Source: Kutzneria sp. CA-103260 (GTDB taxonomy: Bacteria; Actinomycetota; Actinomycetes; Mycobacteriales; Pseudonocardiaceae). From it: a stretch of 64,000 nt of DNA. The translations under genes were made by a program, and so were the position numbers. The notes beneath the pieces are model-generated. The model was not told the DNA's origin and made no database searches. It worked only from the letters and a program-made list of their open reading frames with translations. Location of the stretch: positions 9,114,001 to 9,178,000 of the forward strand of contig NZ_CP073318.1 in assembly GCF_018263855.1 (NCBI RefSeq). The letters run 5' to 3'. Of the stretch, positions 33,809-43,257 are shown in pieces (the first letter of the stretch is position 1; the number at the start of each line of letters is the position of its first letter).

Positions 33809-35923
33809 ATGGTGTTCAACTTCGTCAAGGACGCCCAGAACTGGGTGAACGAGAAGGTCGACGACCTGCTCGGCATCGAGGCCCAACTGGGCCAGACCGA
33901 CGATCCGAAGCTGCTGGTCAACGGCGAGCCGGACACGATCGCGGAGACGGCGGCCCACCTGTCGAAGCTGGGGGCGGCGTTCGGCGAGACGGCCAGGGGC
34001 TTCTCGGAGATCGACGTCCAGCACTGGACCGGCGACGCCGCGGACGCGTTTCGCGCGAAGTTCCAGGACTCGCCGAAGCAGTGGGTGGCCGCCGCCGACG
34101 CCTTCGAGTTGGCCGGCGATGCCTTCGTCGCCTACGGCGGTGTCGTGAAATGGGCGCAGGGCCAGGCCAAACAGGCCATCGACCTGTTCGAGCACGCCAG
34201 GCAGACCTCGCAGCAGGCGGCCGACCGCTACAACCAGCAGGCGGCGCAGGCGACGGAACCGTTGCCGCCGTTCAGTGATCCCGGTGCGGCCGACCGCGCC
34301 AAGGCGCAGGACATGCTTTCGGCGGCCCGCAGGCAGCGGGATTCGGCGGCCGAACAGGCGCAGCGCGCGATCGAGGCGGCGACGGCGAAGGCCCCGGCCG
34401 AGCCGTCGGCCATGGAGCGATTCCTCGACGACGTCACCGACCAGTCCGTCGAGTTCGGCGACGGCGTGGTGCACATGGTCGGCGGCGCGTTCGAAGCGGT
34501 CGAGGGCGTCGTCAAGTTCGCCCGCTCGCTCAACCCGATGGACTCCTACAACGTGACGCACCCGGCGTCCTACATCGAGGGCCTGTCCAACACGGCCACC
34601 GGACTGCTGCATTCGGTCGCGCACCCGGTGGACCTGGTCAAGGGCCTCGTCGGCACCGGCTGGGGCTCGGACCCGGCCGAGGCTCTTGGCAAGCTGCTGC
34701 CGAACCTCGCTCTCGGCGTGGTCACCGACGGTGCCGGCACCGCGGCCGAGACGGCGGAATCGGTCGCCGCCAAGGCAGCCGAGAGCGCGGCGGAACGCGG
34801 CGCGACGACGGCCGCCGAGTCCGCTGCCACCAAGGCGACCGCGGAGGCGGCCGAATCCACCGGCACGGACGCGGCCGGAATGGCCTCCCACCACCAGTAC
34901 CCGAGCTGGGAGTCGAGGACGCCACCGGAACCGCCGGTGCAGCACTACGAACCGCAACCCAGGTCGATGCCCGAAGACTTCGAGGAGCTCCAGCCGAGCG
35001 TCTTCGAGAGCGGCGGCTGGGACCGGGCGGTCGACAGCGGGCCGGCCGAGATCGGCGAGCGCTCCCCGGAGAACATCGACCCGCACGTCTTCGACTCCGC
35101 CCTGGCCCAGCAGGACGCCGCCTCAGCGAAGATCGACGCGCTGCCGAAGGTTGGGGGTGACGCGCCGTCGGCCACGCAGGTCCAGTCGGCGGCAGTGCAG
35201 GCCCCGCCGGTCTCGGCGGTCCCGAGGCCACCGGTGGAGACGCACGTCTTCGACAGCGTCTCGGGCAAGCTCGAGATCGAGCCGGACATCGCGAAGGCGG
35301 AGGAACTCGGCAAGATCACGGTCCGCCGTAACACGAAGTGGACCGACGAGGCCAAACGGCTCCAGCAGAACGCCGACCGCGAGCAGGGCCCACTCGACCA
35401 CCGCTCCAGGGAGGCCTACGAGCACGGCACGCAGGCCGCCCCGGAAGGTGCGCATCTACCGGAGGACATGCCGGCGACCACGGTGTGGCGTCGCACCATG
35501 GAGAAGCTGTTCCGGCTCGACTCACGCAAGCCGGACGAGATCTTCGGCGACGGTTTCCGGGTGCCGGAGGAGAAGGTCGGCTCCGGCACGGACCTGGCCA
35601 ACCAGGTCAACAAGAACCAGGGCGACTACGTCAGCACCACCCGCAACACCGAGCTGCACGACCAGTTCCGGCCGCCGGACGACCCGAACATCGCCGAGGT
35701 CCGCTACATCTACCACCTGGATCCGCCGGGCGGCGTGGATGTGTTGCTGAGCGCCCCCGAAGGCGTGGTGCGCAGCGTCGATCAGGAGGCCGAGGTCGCA
35801 TTCCTCGGTGGGGTCGACCGGAGTTACATCAGCGGCGCGGAAGAGGTCAGATGGAATCCGGAGGCCATGAATTGGGAGAGAACGGGTAAATTCGTGGACA
35901 ATCCGCACTACGGCGTCCGCTGA
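33809..35923 (+). CDS. T7SS polymorphic toxin with C-terminal ADP-ribosyltransferase domain
   Basis: 704 residues. The N-terminal helical T7SS targeting domain (1-150) contains W73-T-G in the hairpin turn (VQHWTGDAADAF). A glycine/alanine-rich linker (about 260-520) follows. The C-terminal domain (about 560-700) carries the R-S-E ADP-ribosyltransferase pattern: Arg569 in LFRLDSRKPDEIFGDGF, Ser609-Thr-Thr in YVSTTRN, and Glu660-Ala-Glu662 in DQEAEVAFLGG. The spacing and the sequence YIYHLDPPGGVDV recall Scabin/Pierisin-type DNA-guanine ADP-ribosyltransferases. The gene just downstream probably encodes immunity. Antibacterial or anti-host use is inferred. Confidence 0.85.
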   Translation: MVFNFVKDAQNWVNEKVDDLLGIEAQLGQTDDPKLLVNGEPDTIAETAAHLSKLGAAFGETARGFSEIDVQHWTGDAADAFRAKFQDSPKQWVAAADAFELAGDAFVAYGGVVKWAQGQAKQAIDLFEHARQTSQQAADRYNQQAAQATEPLPPFSDPGAADRAKAQDMLSAARRQRDSAAEQAQRAIEAATAKAPAEPSAMERFLDDVTDQSVEFGDGVVHMVGGAFEAVEGVVKFARSLNPMDSYNVTHPASYIEGLSNTATGLLHSVAHPVDLVKGLVGTGWGSDPAEALGKLLPNLALGVVTDGAGTAAETAESVAAKAAESAAERGATTAAESAATKATAEAAESTGTDAAGMASHHQYPSWESRTPPEPPVQHYEPQPRSMPEDFEELQPSVFESGGWDRAVDSGPAEIGERSPENIDPHVFDSALAQQDAASAKIDALPKVGGDAPSATQVQSAAVQAPPVSAVPRPPVETHVFDSVSGKLEIEPDIAKAEELGKITVRRNTKWTDEAKRLQQNADREQGPLDHRSREAYEHGTQAAPEGAHLPEDMPATTVWRRTMEKLFRLDSRKPDEIFGDGFRVPEEKVGSGTDLANQVNKNQGDYVSTTRNTELHDQFRPPDDPNIAEVRYIYHLDPPGGVDVLLSAPEGVVRSVDQEAEVAFLGGVDRSYISGAEEVRWNPEAMNWERTGKFVDNPHYGVR

Positions 35924-35932
35924 GGAGGCGAA

Positions 35933-36388
35933 ATGGCGATAGGCGAGGCGACCGTCGTCGCGTTCTCCACCTCGGAGGCGGCTGACGCGAAGATCGCGTA
36001 TCGGGTCGGCGGCTACGGCTCGACGATGACCGCGACAGGCCCGTGGGGCGAGGTGACCGCCGAGGGCCGGATGGGCTTCGACACGCTGCGGGCGCTGCGG
36101 CTGAAGCTGGAGGAACTGGGCTGGTACCTGTCGGTCAACGGCGCCCGCTATGACGTGTACTGCTTCGGCACGATCATGAACTTCACCAACGGCATGTACG
36201 TCACGGTGATGGGCGACGACAGCGAGGATCCGTACGTCCACCTGTTCGGGCGGGCCGACCCGAAATTGGTCTGGTACGTCGCCGGGCAGGACGAGTTTTT
36301 CGACTACTACTTCAGCGGCATCAAGGCCGACACCGAGCGGGAAAGAATGGAACAGGCACTCGTCAAATGGCAGGAGAGCAAGGCATGA
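35933..36388 (+). CDS. Candidate immunity protein for the ADP-ribosyltransferase toxin
   Basis: 151 residues, soluble, with a perfect GAGGAGG 5 nt before the ATG. Beta-rich N-terminal part (KIAYRVGGYGSTMTATGPWGEVTAEGRMGF) and aromatic C-terminal part (KLVWYVAGQDEFFDYYFSGI). No family recognised. It is placed 9 bp after the toxin stop, on the same strand, which is where cognate antitoxins of polymorphic toxins are encoded. The immunity role rests on position alone. Confidence 0.6.
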   Translation: MAIGEATVVAFSTSEAADAKIAYRVGGYGSTMTATGPWGEVTAEGRMGFDTLRALRLKLEELGWYLSVNGARYDVYCFGTIMNFTNGMYVTVMGDDSEDPYVHLFGRADPKLVWYVAGQDEFFDYYFSGIKADTERERMEQALVKWQESKA

Positions 36389-36930
36389 CCCAGCTGCCGG
36401 CGCCGCCGATCACGCCGGACATGGTCGCGGAGGCGCGGACCAAGCCAGGGCAGTGGCTGTACGTCGTCGACCCGGAGTTCGACGCGAGGGGCGAGGTGCC
36501 GGGCTGGGGGGTGCGCGGCGGGTACCGGGTGGACGAGCGGGGGCAGCTGGCCGAGTTCCTGCCGAACCCGAAGTTCCGGCCGGGGCCGCGGACGTTGAAC
36601 TACCCGATGCCGGAGAACCGGCTGGAACGAGCGATCGAGCTGCTGGCCACGGGGTACGGCACGGACGAGGCGATGTTCCAGGCGCTGCCGGACGCGCAGC
36701 TGATCCTGCCGGAGCATCCGGAGCGACCACGGCAGTTGCATGTGCTGCCGCAGCCGGACGGCTCGAACCTGCTGCACGCGTTCACGTCCCAGCGCTGGCT
36801 GCCGGGCAACTGGTCGCACTGGCAGCTGGCCACGGGCCGTGACCTGCTGAACGCGAACCTGGGACGGGCGGCGGTCAGGCTGAACCCGGACGTCCGGGGG
36901 GCGGTGTCGCTGACGATCCCGTTGTCCTGA
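36385..36930 (+). CDS. Type VII secretion system-associated protein
   Basis: 181 residues from the ATG at 36385 (AGGAG upstream; the start overlaps the previous stop as ATGA). It resembles the actinobacterial T7SS-associated family: GQWLYVVDPEFDARGEVPGWGVRGGYRVDERGQLAEFLPNPKFRPGPRTLNYP, then ATGYGTDEAMFQAL and HAFTSQRWLP. The first half has an SH3-like look. The role is unknown; members co-occur with WXG effectors. Last gene of the operon. Confidence 0.75.
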   Translation: MTQLPAPPITPDMVAEARTKPGQWLYVVDPEFDARGEVPGWGVRGGYRVDERGQLAEFLPNPKFRPGPRTLNYPMPENRLERAIELLATGYGTDEAMFQALPDAQLILPEHPERPRQLHVLPQPDGSNLLHAFTSQRWLPGNWSHWQLATGRDLLNANLGRAAVRLNPDVRGAVSLTIPLS

Positions 36931-37055
36931 CGGCCGGCGAGGACCATGCTGGAGGCAGGCGTGCATCTGCACGAGCATTCGCGGCTGGGTATCCAGCCGG
37001 CCGCCGGCGGCTCTTGACTGGCTGAGAGGACCGATCGGCGCGGACGGAGGTTGGC

Positions 37056-39806
37056 ATGGACCACCTCGAACCCCACCTGGTCCCGCACCGTGTCCCGGCC
37101 CGGCCGCTGGTCGGGCGAGCGGCCCAGTTGGCCCAGCTGACGGATGCGGCGGCGCAGGCGAGGACCGAGTTCCGGCTGGTGGAGGTGGTGGGGGAGCCGG
37201 GAACGGGCAAGTCGAGACTGCTCGCGGAGTTCACGGCGTCCCGCCCGGCGCTGAGAGGTCGGGCGGCGGCCCAGGAGCAGGACGTGCCGTTCGCGCCGCT
37301 GGTCGACGCCCTGGTCGACCAGGTGGACGCCACGCTGGCCGACCGGCTGAGCGAGCCGGAGGCGCAGCTGCTGGCCACGGTCTTCCCGGTGTTGTCGAAG
37401 AAGCCGGCGACGGACATCCCGAAGGCCAGGCTGTACCGGGCGATGCGGTCGCTGCTGCGGGCCCTGGCGGTGGCGCCGACGGTCGTGGTGCTGGACGACA
37501 TGCACTGGGCCGACGAGTCGACGGTGGAACTGGTCGACTACCTGGTCCGCCACCCGCTGCCGGCGCCGGTGCTGCTGGTCGTCGCCCACCGCCCGCACCA
37601 GGTGTCGTTCCGGTTGTCGAAGGCGCTGGCCGAGCACGCGGTCCGCGTCGACCTGGGCCCGTTGTCGGCGGCCGACGCCCAGCAGCTGCTGGGCCCGATG
37701 CTGAGCCAGCACGCCAGGGATCGCCTGTACGAGGACAGCGGCGGCAACCCGTTCTACCTGGACACGCTGGCTCGCATGCGCACTCAGGACGATCACGTGG
37801 AGCTGCCGGAGCCGGCCCGCGCGACGCTGGCGGCGGAGCTGGCCGGCCTGGCCGAGACGGAGGCCCTGGTGGCCAAGTCCGCCGCGGTCGTGGGTGACAC
37901 GTTCGAGCCCTCGCTCATCGCGCACGTCGCCGAGGTGCCGGAACACGTTGTCCTGCAAGCATTCGACGACCTGGTGGCCCGGGACGTGCTGCGCGAGGTG
38001 GAGGGCTCGGGCCGGTTCCGCTTCCGGCACAGCCTGGTGCGCCACGTCGCCTACAACTCGGCGGCGGCCGGCTGGCGGCATGGTGCGCACGCCCGCATCG
38101 CCGCTTACCTGGCGAAGGTCGGCGCACCAGCGGCGCGGCGGGCCGAACACGTGTTGCGGTCGGCGAAGTACGGCGACCAAGAGGCGGTGGACACGCTCAC
38201 CGCGGCGGCCCGGGCGGTCGCGACGCACCAGCCGGCGACCGCGGCCGCCTGGTTCGAGGCGGCGCTGCACCTCTCGGTCGACGACGACGTCCGGGTCCGC
38301 GCGGAGCTGGCCTTCTGCCAAGGAATCAGCGGCCGGATCATGCCCGCGCTGGAGACGTTCGGCACCGCCCTGCGGGGTTTGCCACCGGACGACCGCGCCT
38401 GGGCGGCCTCCTTCGCGTCGCTGCTGGCGCACCTGCGCGGCGAGTACGACTGGGCGCGCCTGCTGCTGACCGCCGAGCTGAACCGGCAGCCCGATCCCGA
38501 CTCCGAGGCGGCGGCCCCGCTGCGCCTGCAACTCGTGCTGGACGCGGCGTTGCGTGGCGATGTCCAGTCGGCCAAGCCCTTCCTGGACGCGGCCCCGAGC
38601 GATGACCGCGACCGCTGGACGGTTCCGTTCGCGGCGCTGGACGCGTACGTCAAAACCGCCGAGGGCAACCGCTTCGCGGCCGTGCCGGCGGTGCTCGCCG
38701 CCGCACGCCTGGTCGACGCCAGCGACGACGACGAGTTCCTGCGCTGGCTGCCGGCCATCCACATGCTGGGTTGGGCCGAGGTGCTGATCGGCGAGCACCG
38801 GCTGGCGCTGCGCCACTTCACCAAGTCCGTGACGCTGGCCAGGGAAAACGGCCACCTCTACTTCATGCCGCAGCTGCTGCACGGCCAGTCCTTCGCCTAC
38901 GTCATCGCCGGCCGCACGGCCGACGGCCTGGCCGCCGCCGACGAGGCCCTGGAGTCCACACTCCCGCAGGTCGGCAGCCGTGGCGTCCTCCAGGGCGTGT
39001 GGTGCCAGCTGAACAGCTGGCGGGGGCAGCACGCGTCGGCGATCCGAGCTGGCCGCCGCGCCGTCGCCAAGACCGACAACCTGATGTTCGCCTCCTTCGC
39101 CCGCAACCAGTTGCTGCTGGCCCAGGTGCACGCCGGCAACTACGCCACCGCCGTTGAGGAGACCCTGGCCGCCGCCGGCGGGCCGGAGCTGCCGGCGATC
39201 GACCCGTTCACCCGGCTGGTCAGCTACGCCCTGCTGGCCAAGGCGGACGCGCTGGACGGCAACCACGCCCGGGCCCGGCAGTGGGCGCAGAGCGCCGGCC
39301 GCCTCGCCGACGAACGCCTCGATCTCGACCTCGTCTTCGCCGACCTGGCCTGGGCCTACGCCGACGGCGACGCCGACAAGGCGCTGACCGCGGCGGCCGC
39401 CGCGGAACGGATCGGCATGCCGCTGTGGGAGGCGACGGCCCGCCTGCTGGCCGGCACCTGCCTGGCCCGCGACGGCCACCGCGACCAGGCGCTGCGCGAG
39501 CTCCAGGCGGCCTCGGCGATCTTCAACGTCTGCGAGGCGACGGAGCTGCACACCAACGCCGTGCGGGAGCAGCGCCGCCTCGGGGTCCGCGTCCCGCACA
39601 CCGGGGCCCTGGCCAACACCCTGTCGCCGCGTGAGCTGGACGTCGCCGAGCTGGTCTGCGCCGGCAGCACCAACCAGCAGATCGCCGAGAAGCTGGTGCT
39701 GAGCGTGCGAACCGTGGAGACGCACCTGACGCACATCTTCGCCAAGCTCGGCGTGACCAACCGGGCCGGCGTCGCCCGGGTGCTGGCCAGCCAGGCCGAG
39801 GATTGA
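37056..39806 (+). CDS. LAL-type transcriptional regulator (AAA ATPase plus LuxR HTH)
   Basis: 916 residues; GGAGG 5 nt before the ATG. N-terminal AAA/STAND ATPase: Walker A GEPGTGKS at 46-53 and Walker B TVVVLDDMHWADE. The middle (about 330-820) is helical TPR-like, and the C-terminal LuxR helix-turn-helix reads LSPRELDVAELVCAGSTNQQIAEKLVLSVRTVETHLTHIFAKLGVTNR. Large ATP-binding LuxR proteins activate specialised metabolism or catabolic genes. It is followed 58 bp later by an alpha/beta hydrolase gene, its likely operon partner. Confidence 0.92.
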   Translation: MDHLEPHLVPHRVPARPLVGRAAQLAQLTDAAAQARTEFRLVEVVGEPGTGKSRLLAEFTASRPALRGRAAAQEQDVPFAPLVDALVDQVDATLADRLSEPEAQLLATVFPVLSKKPATDIPKARLYRAMRSLLRALAVAPTVVVLDDMHWADESTVELVDYLVRHPLPAPVLLVVAHRPHQVSFRLSKALAEHAVRVDLGPLSAADAQQLLGPMLSQHARDRLYEDSGGNPFYLDTLARMRTQDDHVELPEPARATLAAELAGLAETEALVAKSAAVVGDTFEPSLIAHVAEVPEHVVLQAFDDLVARDVLREVEGSGRFRFRHSLVRHVAYNSAAAGWRHGAHARIAAYLAKVGAPAARRAEHVLRSAKYGDQEAVDTLTAAARAVATHQPATAAAWFEAALHLSVDDDVRVRAELAFCQGISGRIMPALETFGTALRGLPPDDRAWAASFASLLAHLRGEYDWARLLLTAELNRQPDPDSEAAAPLRLQLVLDAALRGDVQSAKPFLDAAPSDDRDRWTVPFAALDAYVKTAEGNRFAAVPAVLAAARLVDASDDDEFLRWLPAIHMLGWAEVLIGEHRLALRHFTKSVTLARENGHLYFMPQLLHGQSFAYVIAGRTADGLAAADEALESTLPQVGSRGVLQGVWCQLNSWRGQHASAIRAGRRAVAKTDNLMFASFARNQLLLAQVHAGNYATAVEETLAAAGGPELPAIDPFTRLVSYALLAKADALDGNHARARQWAQSAGRLADERLDLDLVFADLAWAYADGDADKALTAAAAAERIGMPLWEATARLLAGTCLARDGHRDQALRELQAASAIFNVCEATELHTNAVREQRRLGVRVPHTGALANTLSPRELDVAELVCAGSTNQQIAEKLVLSVRTVETHLTHIFAKLGVTNRAGVARVLASQAED

Positions 39807-39864
39807 ACTCCTCGCCCCTGCCAGCGGTATTCACCGGCAGGACAACGCGGACAGGAGGTGGGCG

Positions 39865-40719
39865 GTGCGCCACGCGGAACCCGATCCCGGCTCGTTGGCT
39901 GACGACCCGGGCGCCGTGCTCTGGCTGGGCTCATCGGACCACCACCGCGTGCTCCTGCTGCACGACATCGCGATGACCGGCTCCACCAGCTGGCTGGGCC
40001 AGCTGCGGATGGCCGACGACCTGTCGCTGGGCATCATCGACCGGCCCGGCTACGCGATCACCGACCGGGCCTCCACCGCCGGCTGGACCTCGGACGCCCG
40101 GATGCTGCTGGACGTGCTCGACCGCAACGGCCCCGCGCACCTGGTGGCGCACGGTTGTTCGGCGGCCGGCGTGCTGCTGGCCGCGCAGCTCGCGCCGAGC
40201 CTGGTGTCCTCGGTCGTCCTGGTGGAACCGCCGTTGTTCCAATTGGTGGAAGGGAGTTCGCTGGTCGAGGATCTGGCCGGCAGCCTGGTCGACCTGTACG
40301 ACCGGAGTCCGCAGATGGCGGGCGAGGAGTTCCTGCGGGAGTACCAGACAACCTTGGGCTATCTGGAACCGCCGCGGCTGGACGTGCCGGAGCGCTGCGC
40401 CGAGGCGGCCCGCAAGGAGACGCCGGCCTGCCAGGCCCCGCTGGACCTGGAGGCCATCGCCGCGGCCCAGACGATGACCACCGTGGTGATCGGCGGCCGC
40501 GAGGGCCCGCAGCACGATCCCGGCGAGCGCACCGTGTTCGGCGGCGCGCTGTGGCGGACGGCAGAAGTGCTGGTGGAGGCGGTGGACGGCTGGCTGGTGC
40601 CGGTCGAACCGGCCGGCCACAACGTGCAGCGGTGGACCGGGCTGTTCAACGGCGTGCTGAGACGGCACCTCGACACGTGGTGGAGCACTGTGGACCACAG
40701 CCGCGCCGCCGCCGGCTGA
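39865..40719 (+). CDS. Alpha/beta hydrolase family protein
   Basis: 284 residues from a GTG with GGAGG upstream. Alpha/beta hydrolase fold: HHRVLLLHDIAMTGSTSW (oxyanion region), nucleophile elbow VAHGCSAAGVLLAAQ with Ser in GCSAA (an A in place of the final G), and the late His in EPAGHNVQRW. The elbow variant makes hydrolytic activity less certain. It is probably co-expressed with the LAL regulator upstream. Substrate unknown. Confidence 0.82.
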   Translation: MRHAEPDPGSLADDPGAVLWLGSSDHHRVLLLHDIAMTGSTSWLGQLRMADDLSLGIIDRPGYAITDRASTAGWTSDARMLLDVLDRNGPAHLVAHGCSAAGVLLAAQLAPSLVSSVVLVEPPLFQLVEGSSLVEDLAGSLVDLYDRSPQMAGEEFLREYQTTLGYLEPPRLDVPERCAEAARKETPACQAPLDLEAIAAAQTMTTVVIGGREGPQHDPGERTVFGGALWRTAEVLVEAVDGWLVPVEPAGHNVQRWTGLFNGVLRRHLDTWWSTVDHSRAAAG

Positions 40720-40810
40720 GACGAGGCCAGCTCAACCGGAGATCCGGACTTCGCTAGTCTCCACGCGTCCGGTCGGGCGCGACCGGGTTTCCTTGTGAGG
40801 CTGGAGATAG

Positions 40811-42520
40811 GTGAACCGGGTCGTCATAGTGTCCGCCAGCGTCGGCGCCGGCCATGACGGCGCGGCGCGGGAACTCGCGCGCCGCTTGACCGATCACGGT
40901 CACACTGTGGACATCCACGATTACCTGGACATGCTGCCGGGTTCGGCCGGACGGACGCTGGGCGCGGCCTATCTGCGCCAGTTGCAGGCCGCGCCGCGCA
41001 CGTGGGACATCCTGCTGCGGGCGCTGCAGCTGTCCCGCCCGTTCGCGGCCCTGGTGTGCCTGCTGTTCGCCATCGCCGGCCGCCGCATGCTGCACGCGGT
41101 CCGGTCCGCCGACCTGATCGTGTCCACGCATCCGATGCCCAGCCAGACGTTGAGCCGCCTCAAGGCCAAGGGCCGCGTGACGGCGCCGGTGGTCACCTAC
41201 CTCACCGACATGTCGGTGCACCGGCTCTGGGTCGCGCCGAACGTGGACCTGCACATCGCGCTGCACGGCGTCGCCGCCGAGCAGGCCCGGCGGCTCGGCG
41301 CCCGCCGCATCGCCGTGACCGGCCCGGCGGTCGGCCCGGCGTTCCGCCCGGTCATGAACGCCGCGGAACGCCGGCTGGCCCGGGCGAAGTTCGGCCTTCC
41401 GTTCGAGGGCCGGCTCGCGCTGGTCGTCGCCGGCTCCTGGGGCGTCGGCGACATCGCTGACACGGCAAGGGATATCGCCCGGATCGGACTGGCCACCCCG
41501 GTGGTGCTGTGCGGCCAGAACGAGACGGTGCGCCGCCGCCTGGCCGACAGCGGCGAGGGCATCGCGCTCGGCTGGATCGACGACATGCCAACGCTGATGC
41601 GCGCCTGCGACGTCGTCGTGCAGAACGCCGGCGGCCTCAGTTCGCTGGAGGCGCTGGCCACCGGACTGCCGGTGATCACCTACCGCTGCCTGGCCGGCCA
41701 CGGCCGCACCAACGCCGCCGCGCTCGACGACGCCGGCCTGGTGCCGTGGATCCGCGACCGCGACGGCCTCACCGCCGCGCTGACCGCCGAACCGGTCCGC
41801 GCCCCGCTGTCGACGCTGTGCCCGACTGTGGCCCTGGACGGGGAAATGACCCACCGCGAAACGGTTCCGGTCACCCGCTCGCGTCGTCGTCGGCGGCTCG
41901 CGATCGTCGCCGCGTCCACGGTGGCCTTCCTGTGGCTGGCCACCGTCGGCGTGAGCCTCGCGGTCGCCGGTGGCTTCCAGTCGGTCGGCCCGGCCAGCCG
42001 CCGCGGCGGCTCGGTGTACGTGCTGGTCGCGATGGACAGCACCAAGCCGATGTCCCGCTCCACCATCGAGAAGCTGGCCGCCGTGCACGGCGCCGCCGCG
42101 GTGAGCACCAAGGCGCTGCGCGCGCAGCCGGCAACCGTGCGGGACCTGGCGAAAGCCGGCGTGACCATTGTGAACGCGGCCGACGGCGCCCCGTACGAGA
42201 CCGGCGTGTTCACCGGTCGGGCCTCCATCGGACAGGTCGCCGCCGGCGTCGCCGCGGTCACCGGCCGGTCGCCGCGGCTGATGGTCAGCAACGGCGAGCT
42301 GGACGCCATCGACGTGGGAATCGTTGCCATGCACCGGGAACGCATCATCGTGCCGGCCGCGACGGTGCACTGCGGCGCGGCCATGGGGCACGGCATGAAG
42401 GGCGTGATCCTGGTCGAGTCCACCGGCGACTGCGACCTCGAGGCCACGCTGGACGCCCTCTCGGCGATGGCCAGCCGGCACTCGGTGCGGCAGGCCTCGA
42501 TCGAGGAGCTGGCGGCGTGA
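40811..42520 (+). CDS. MGDG-synthase-like glycosyltransferase fused to a TM helix and a degenerate NodB-like domain
   Basis: 569 residues. Residues 1 to about 345 form a GT28/MGDG-synthase-like glycosyltransferase: VSASVGAGHDGAARELARRL at the N-terminus and MRACDVVVQNAGGLSSLEALATGLPVITYRCLAGHGRTNAAAL at the donor site. A basic patch and one membrane helix follow (RRRRRLAIVAASTVAFLWLATVGVSLAV). The C-terminal 180 residues resemble a polysaccharide deacetylase (RDLAKAGVTIVNAADGAPYETG ... VAAVTGRSPRLMVSNGELDAIDVG ... KGVILVEST) without the metal His/Asp residues. It is coupled by GTGA to a gene for an active deacetylase. Confidence 0.85.
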   Translation: MNRVVIVSASVGAGHDGAARELARRLTDHGHTVDIHDYLDMLPGSAGRTLGAAYLRQLQAAPRTWDILLRALQLSRPFAALVCLLFAIAGRRMLHAVRSADLIVSTHPMPSQTLSRLKAKGRVTAPVVTYLTDMSVHRLWVAPNVDLHIALHGVAAEQARRLGARRIAVTGPAVGPAFRPVMNAAERRLARAKFGLPFEGRLALVVAGSWGVGDIADTARDIARIGLATPVVLCGQNETVRRRLADSGEGIALGWIDDMPTLMRACDVVVQNAGGLSSLEALATGLPVITYRCLAGHGRTNAAALDDAGLVPWIRDRDGLTAALTAEPVRAPLSTLCPTVALDGEMTHRETVPVTRSRRRRRLAIVAASTVAFLWLATVGVSLAVAGGFQSVGPASRRGGSVYVLVAMDSTKPMSRSTIEKLAAVHGAAAVSTKALRAQPATVRDLAKAGVTIVNAADGAPYETGVFTGRASIGQVAAGVAAVTGRSPRLMVSNGELDAIDVGIVAMHRERIIVPAATVHCGAAMGHGMKGVILVESTGDCDLEATLDALSAMASRHSVRQASIEELAA

Positions 42521-43227
42521 TCCGGCCGGTGCTCGCCGGCGCGGCCGTCGCGCTCGCGGCGCACGCGCTGCCCGCGGTCACCACGTTCCGCCCGGTGCGG
42601 GAACGGATCGCGCCCGGGCTCAGCGGGATCGGCGAACCGTCCCGGATCGCGCTGACCATCGACGACGGACCGCATCCCGTTGCCACGCCACGATTTCTCG
42701 ACGTGTTGGCCCGGGGTGGCGTGCACGCCACGTTTTTCCTGCTGGGCCAGGAGCTCGTGCGCCACCCCGAGCTGGGCAAGGAGATCGTCGCCGCCGGGCA
42801 CGAGATCGCCGTGCACGGCTGGACGCACCGGATGCTGTTGCTGCGTGGGCCGATCAGCACCCGGCGAGACATCACACGAGCCCATGAGCACATCGCTGAG
42901 GTCACCGGCGTGACGCCGCGCTGGTACCGGCCGCCCTACGGCGTGCTGACCACGGCCGCCGCGCTGACCGCCCGTGAACTCGGCCTGACACCGGTGTTGT
43001 GGACGGCTTGGGGCCGGGACTGGGAAAAACGCGCCAACCCCGACCACGTCTACGACACTGTCGTCAAGGGCCTGCACGGCGGGGGCACCATCCTGCTGCA
43101 CGACTCCGACTGCACCTCCGTGCCGGGTTCGTGGGCGGCGACCCTGGGCGCGTTGCCGCGCATCCTCGCCGAATGCGACCATCGAGGCCTGAAGGTCGGG
43201 CCGCTGCGGTCACACCAGGTGAACTGA
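42517..43227 (+). CDS. Polysaccharide deacetylase (NodB/CE4)
   Basis: 236 residues. An N-terminal hydrophobic stretch (1-25) anchors or exports it. All CE4 motifs are present: TIDDGPHP (Asp49/Asp50), HGWTH (metal His100 and His104), RPPYG at 138-142, and the late TILLHDSD. Removes acetyl from N-acetylhexosamine in glycans. Its GTG start overlaps the stop of the glycosyltransferase fusion gene, so the two are translated together and probably act on the same glycan or glycolipid at the membrane. Confidence 0.92.
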   Translation: MIRPVLAGAAVALAAHALPAVTTFRPVRERIAPGLSGIGEPSRIALTIDDGPHPVATPRFLDVLARGGVHATFFLLGQELVRHPELGKEIVAAGHEIAVHGWTHRMLLLRGPISTRRDITRAHEHIAEVTGVTPRWYRPPYGVLTTAAALTARELGLTPVLWTAWGRDWEKRANPDHVYDTVVKGLHGGGTILLHDSDCTSVPGSWAATLGALPRILAECDHRGLKVGPLRSHQVN

Positions 43228-43257
43228 GGACGCCCGGAACCGGGGGGTCACCGACCG

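Noticed and set aside
36600..39734. 1044-codon open frame opposite the LAL regulator
   Set aside because: Antisense shadow of an intact regulator gene; Arg/Gln/Gly-rich with no recognisable domain.
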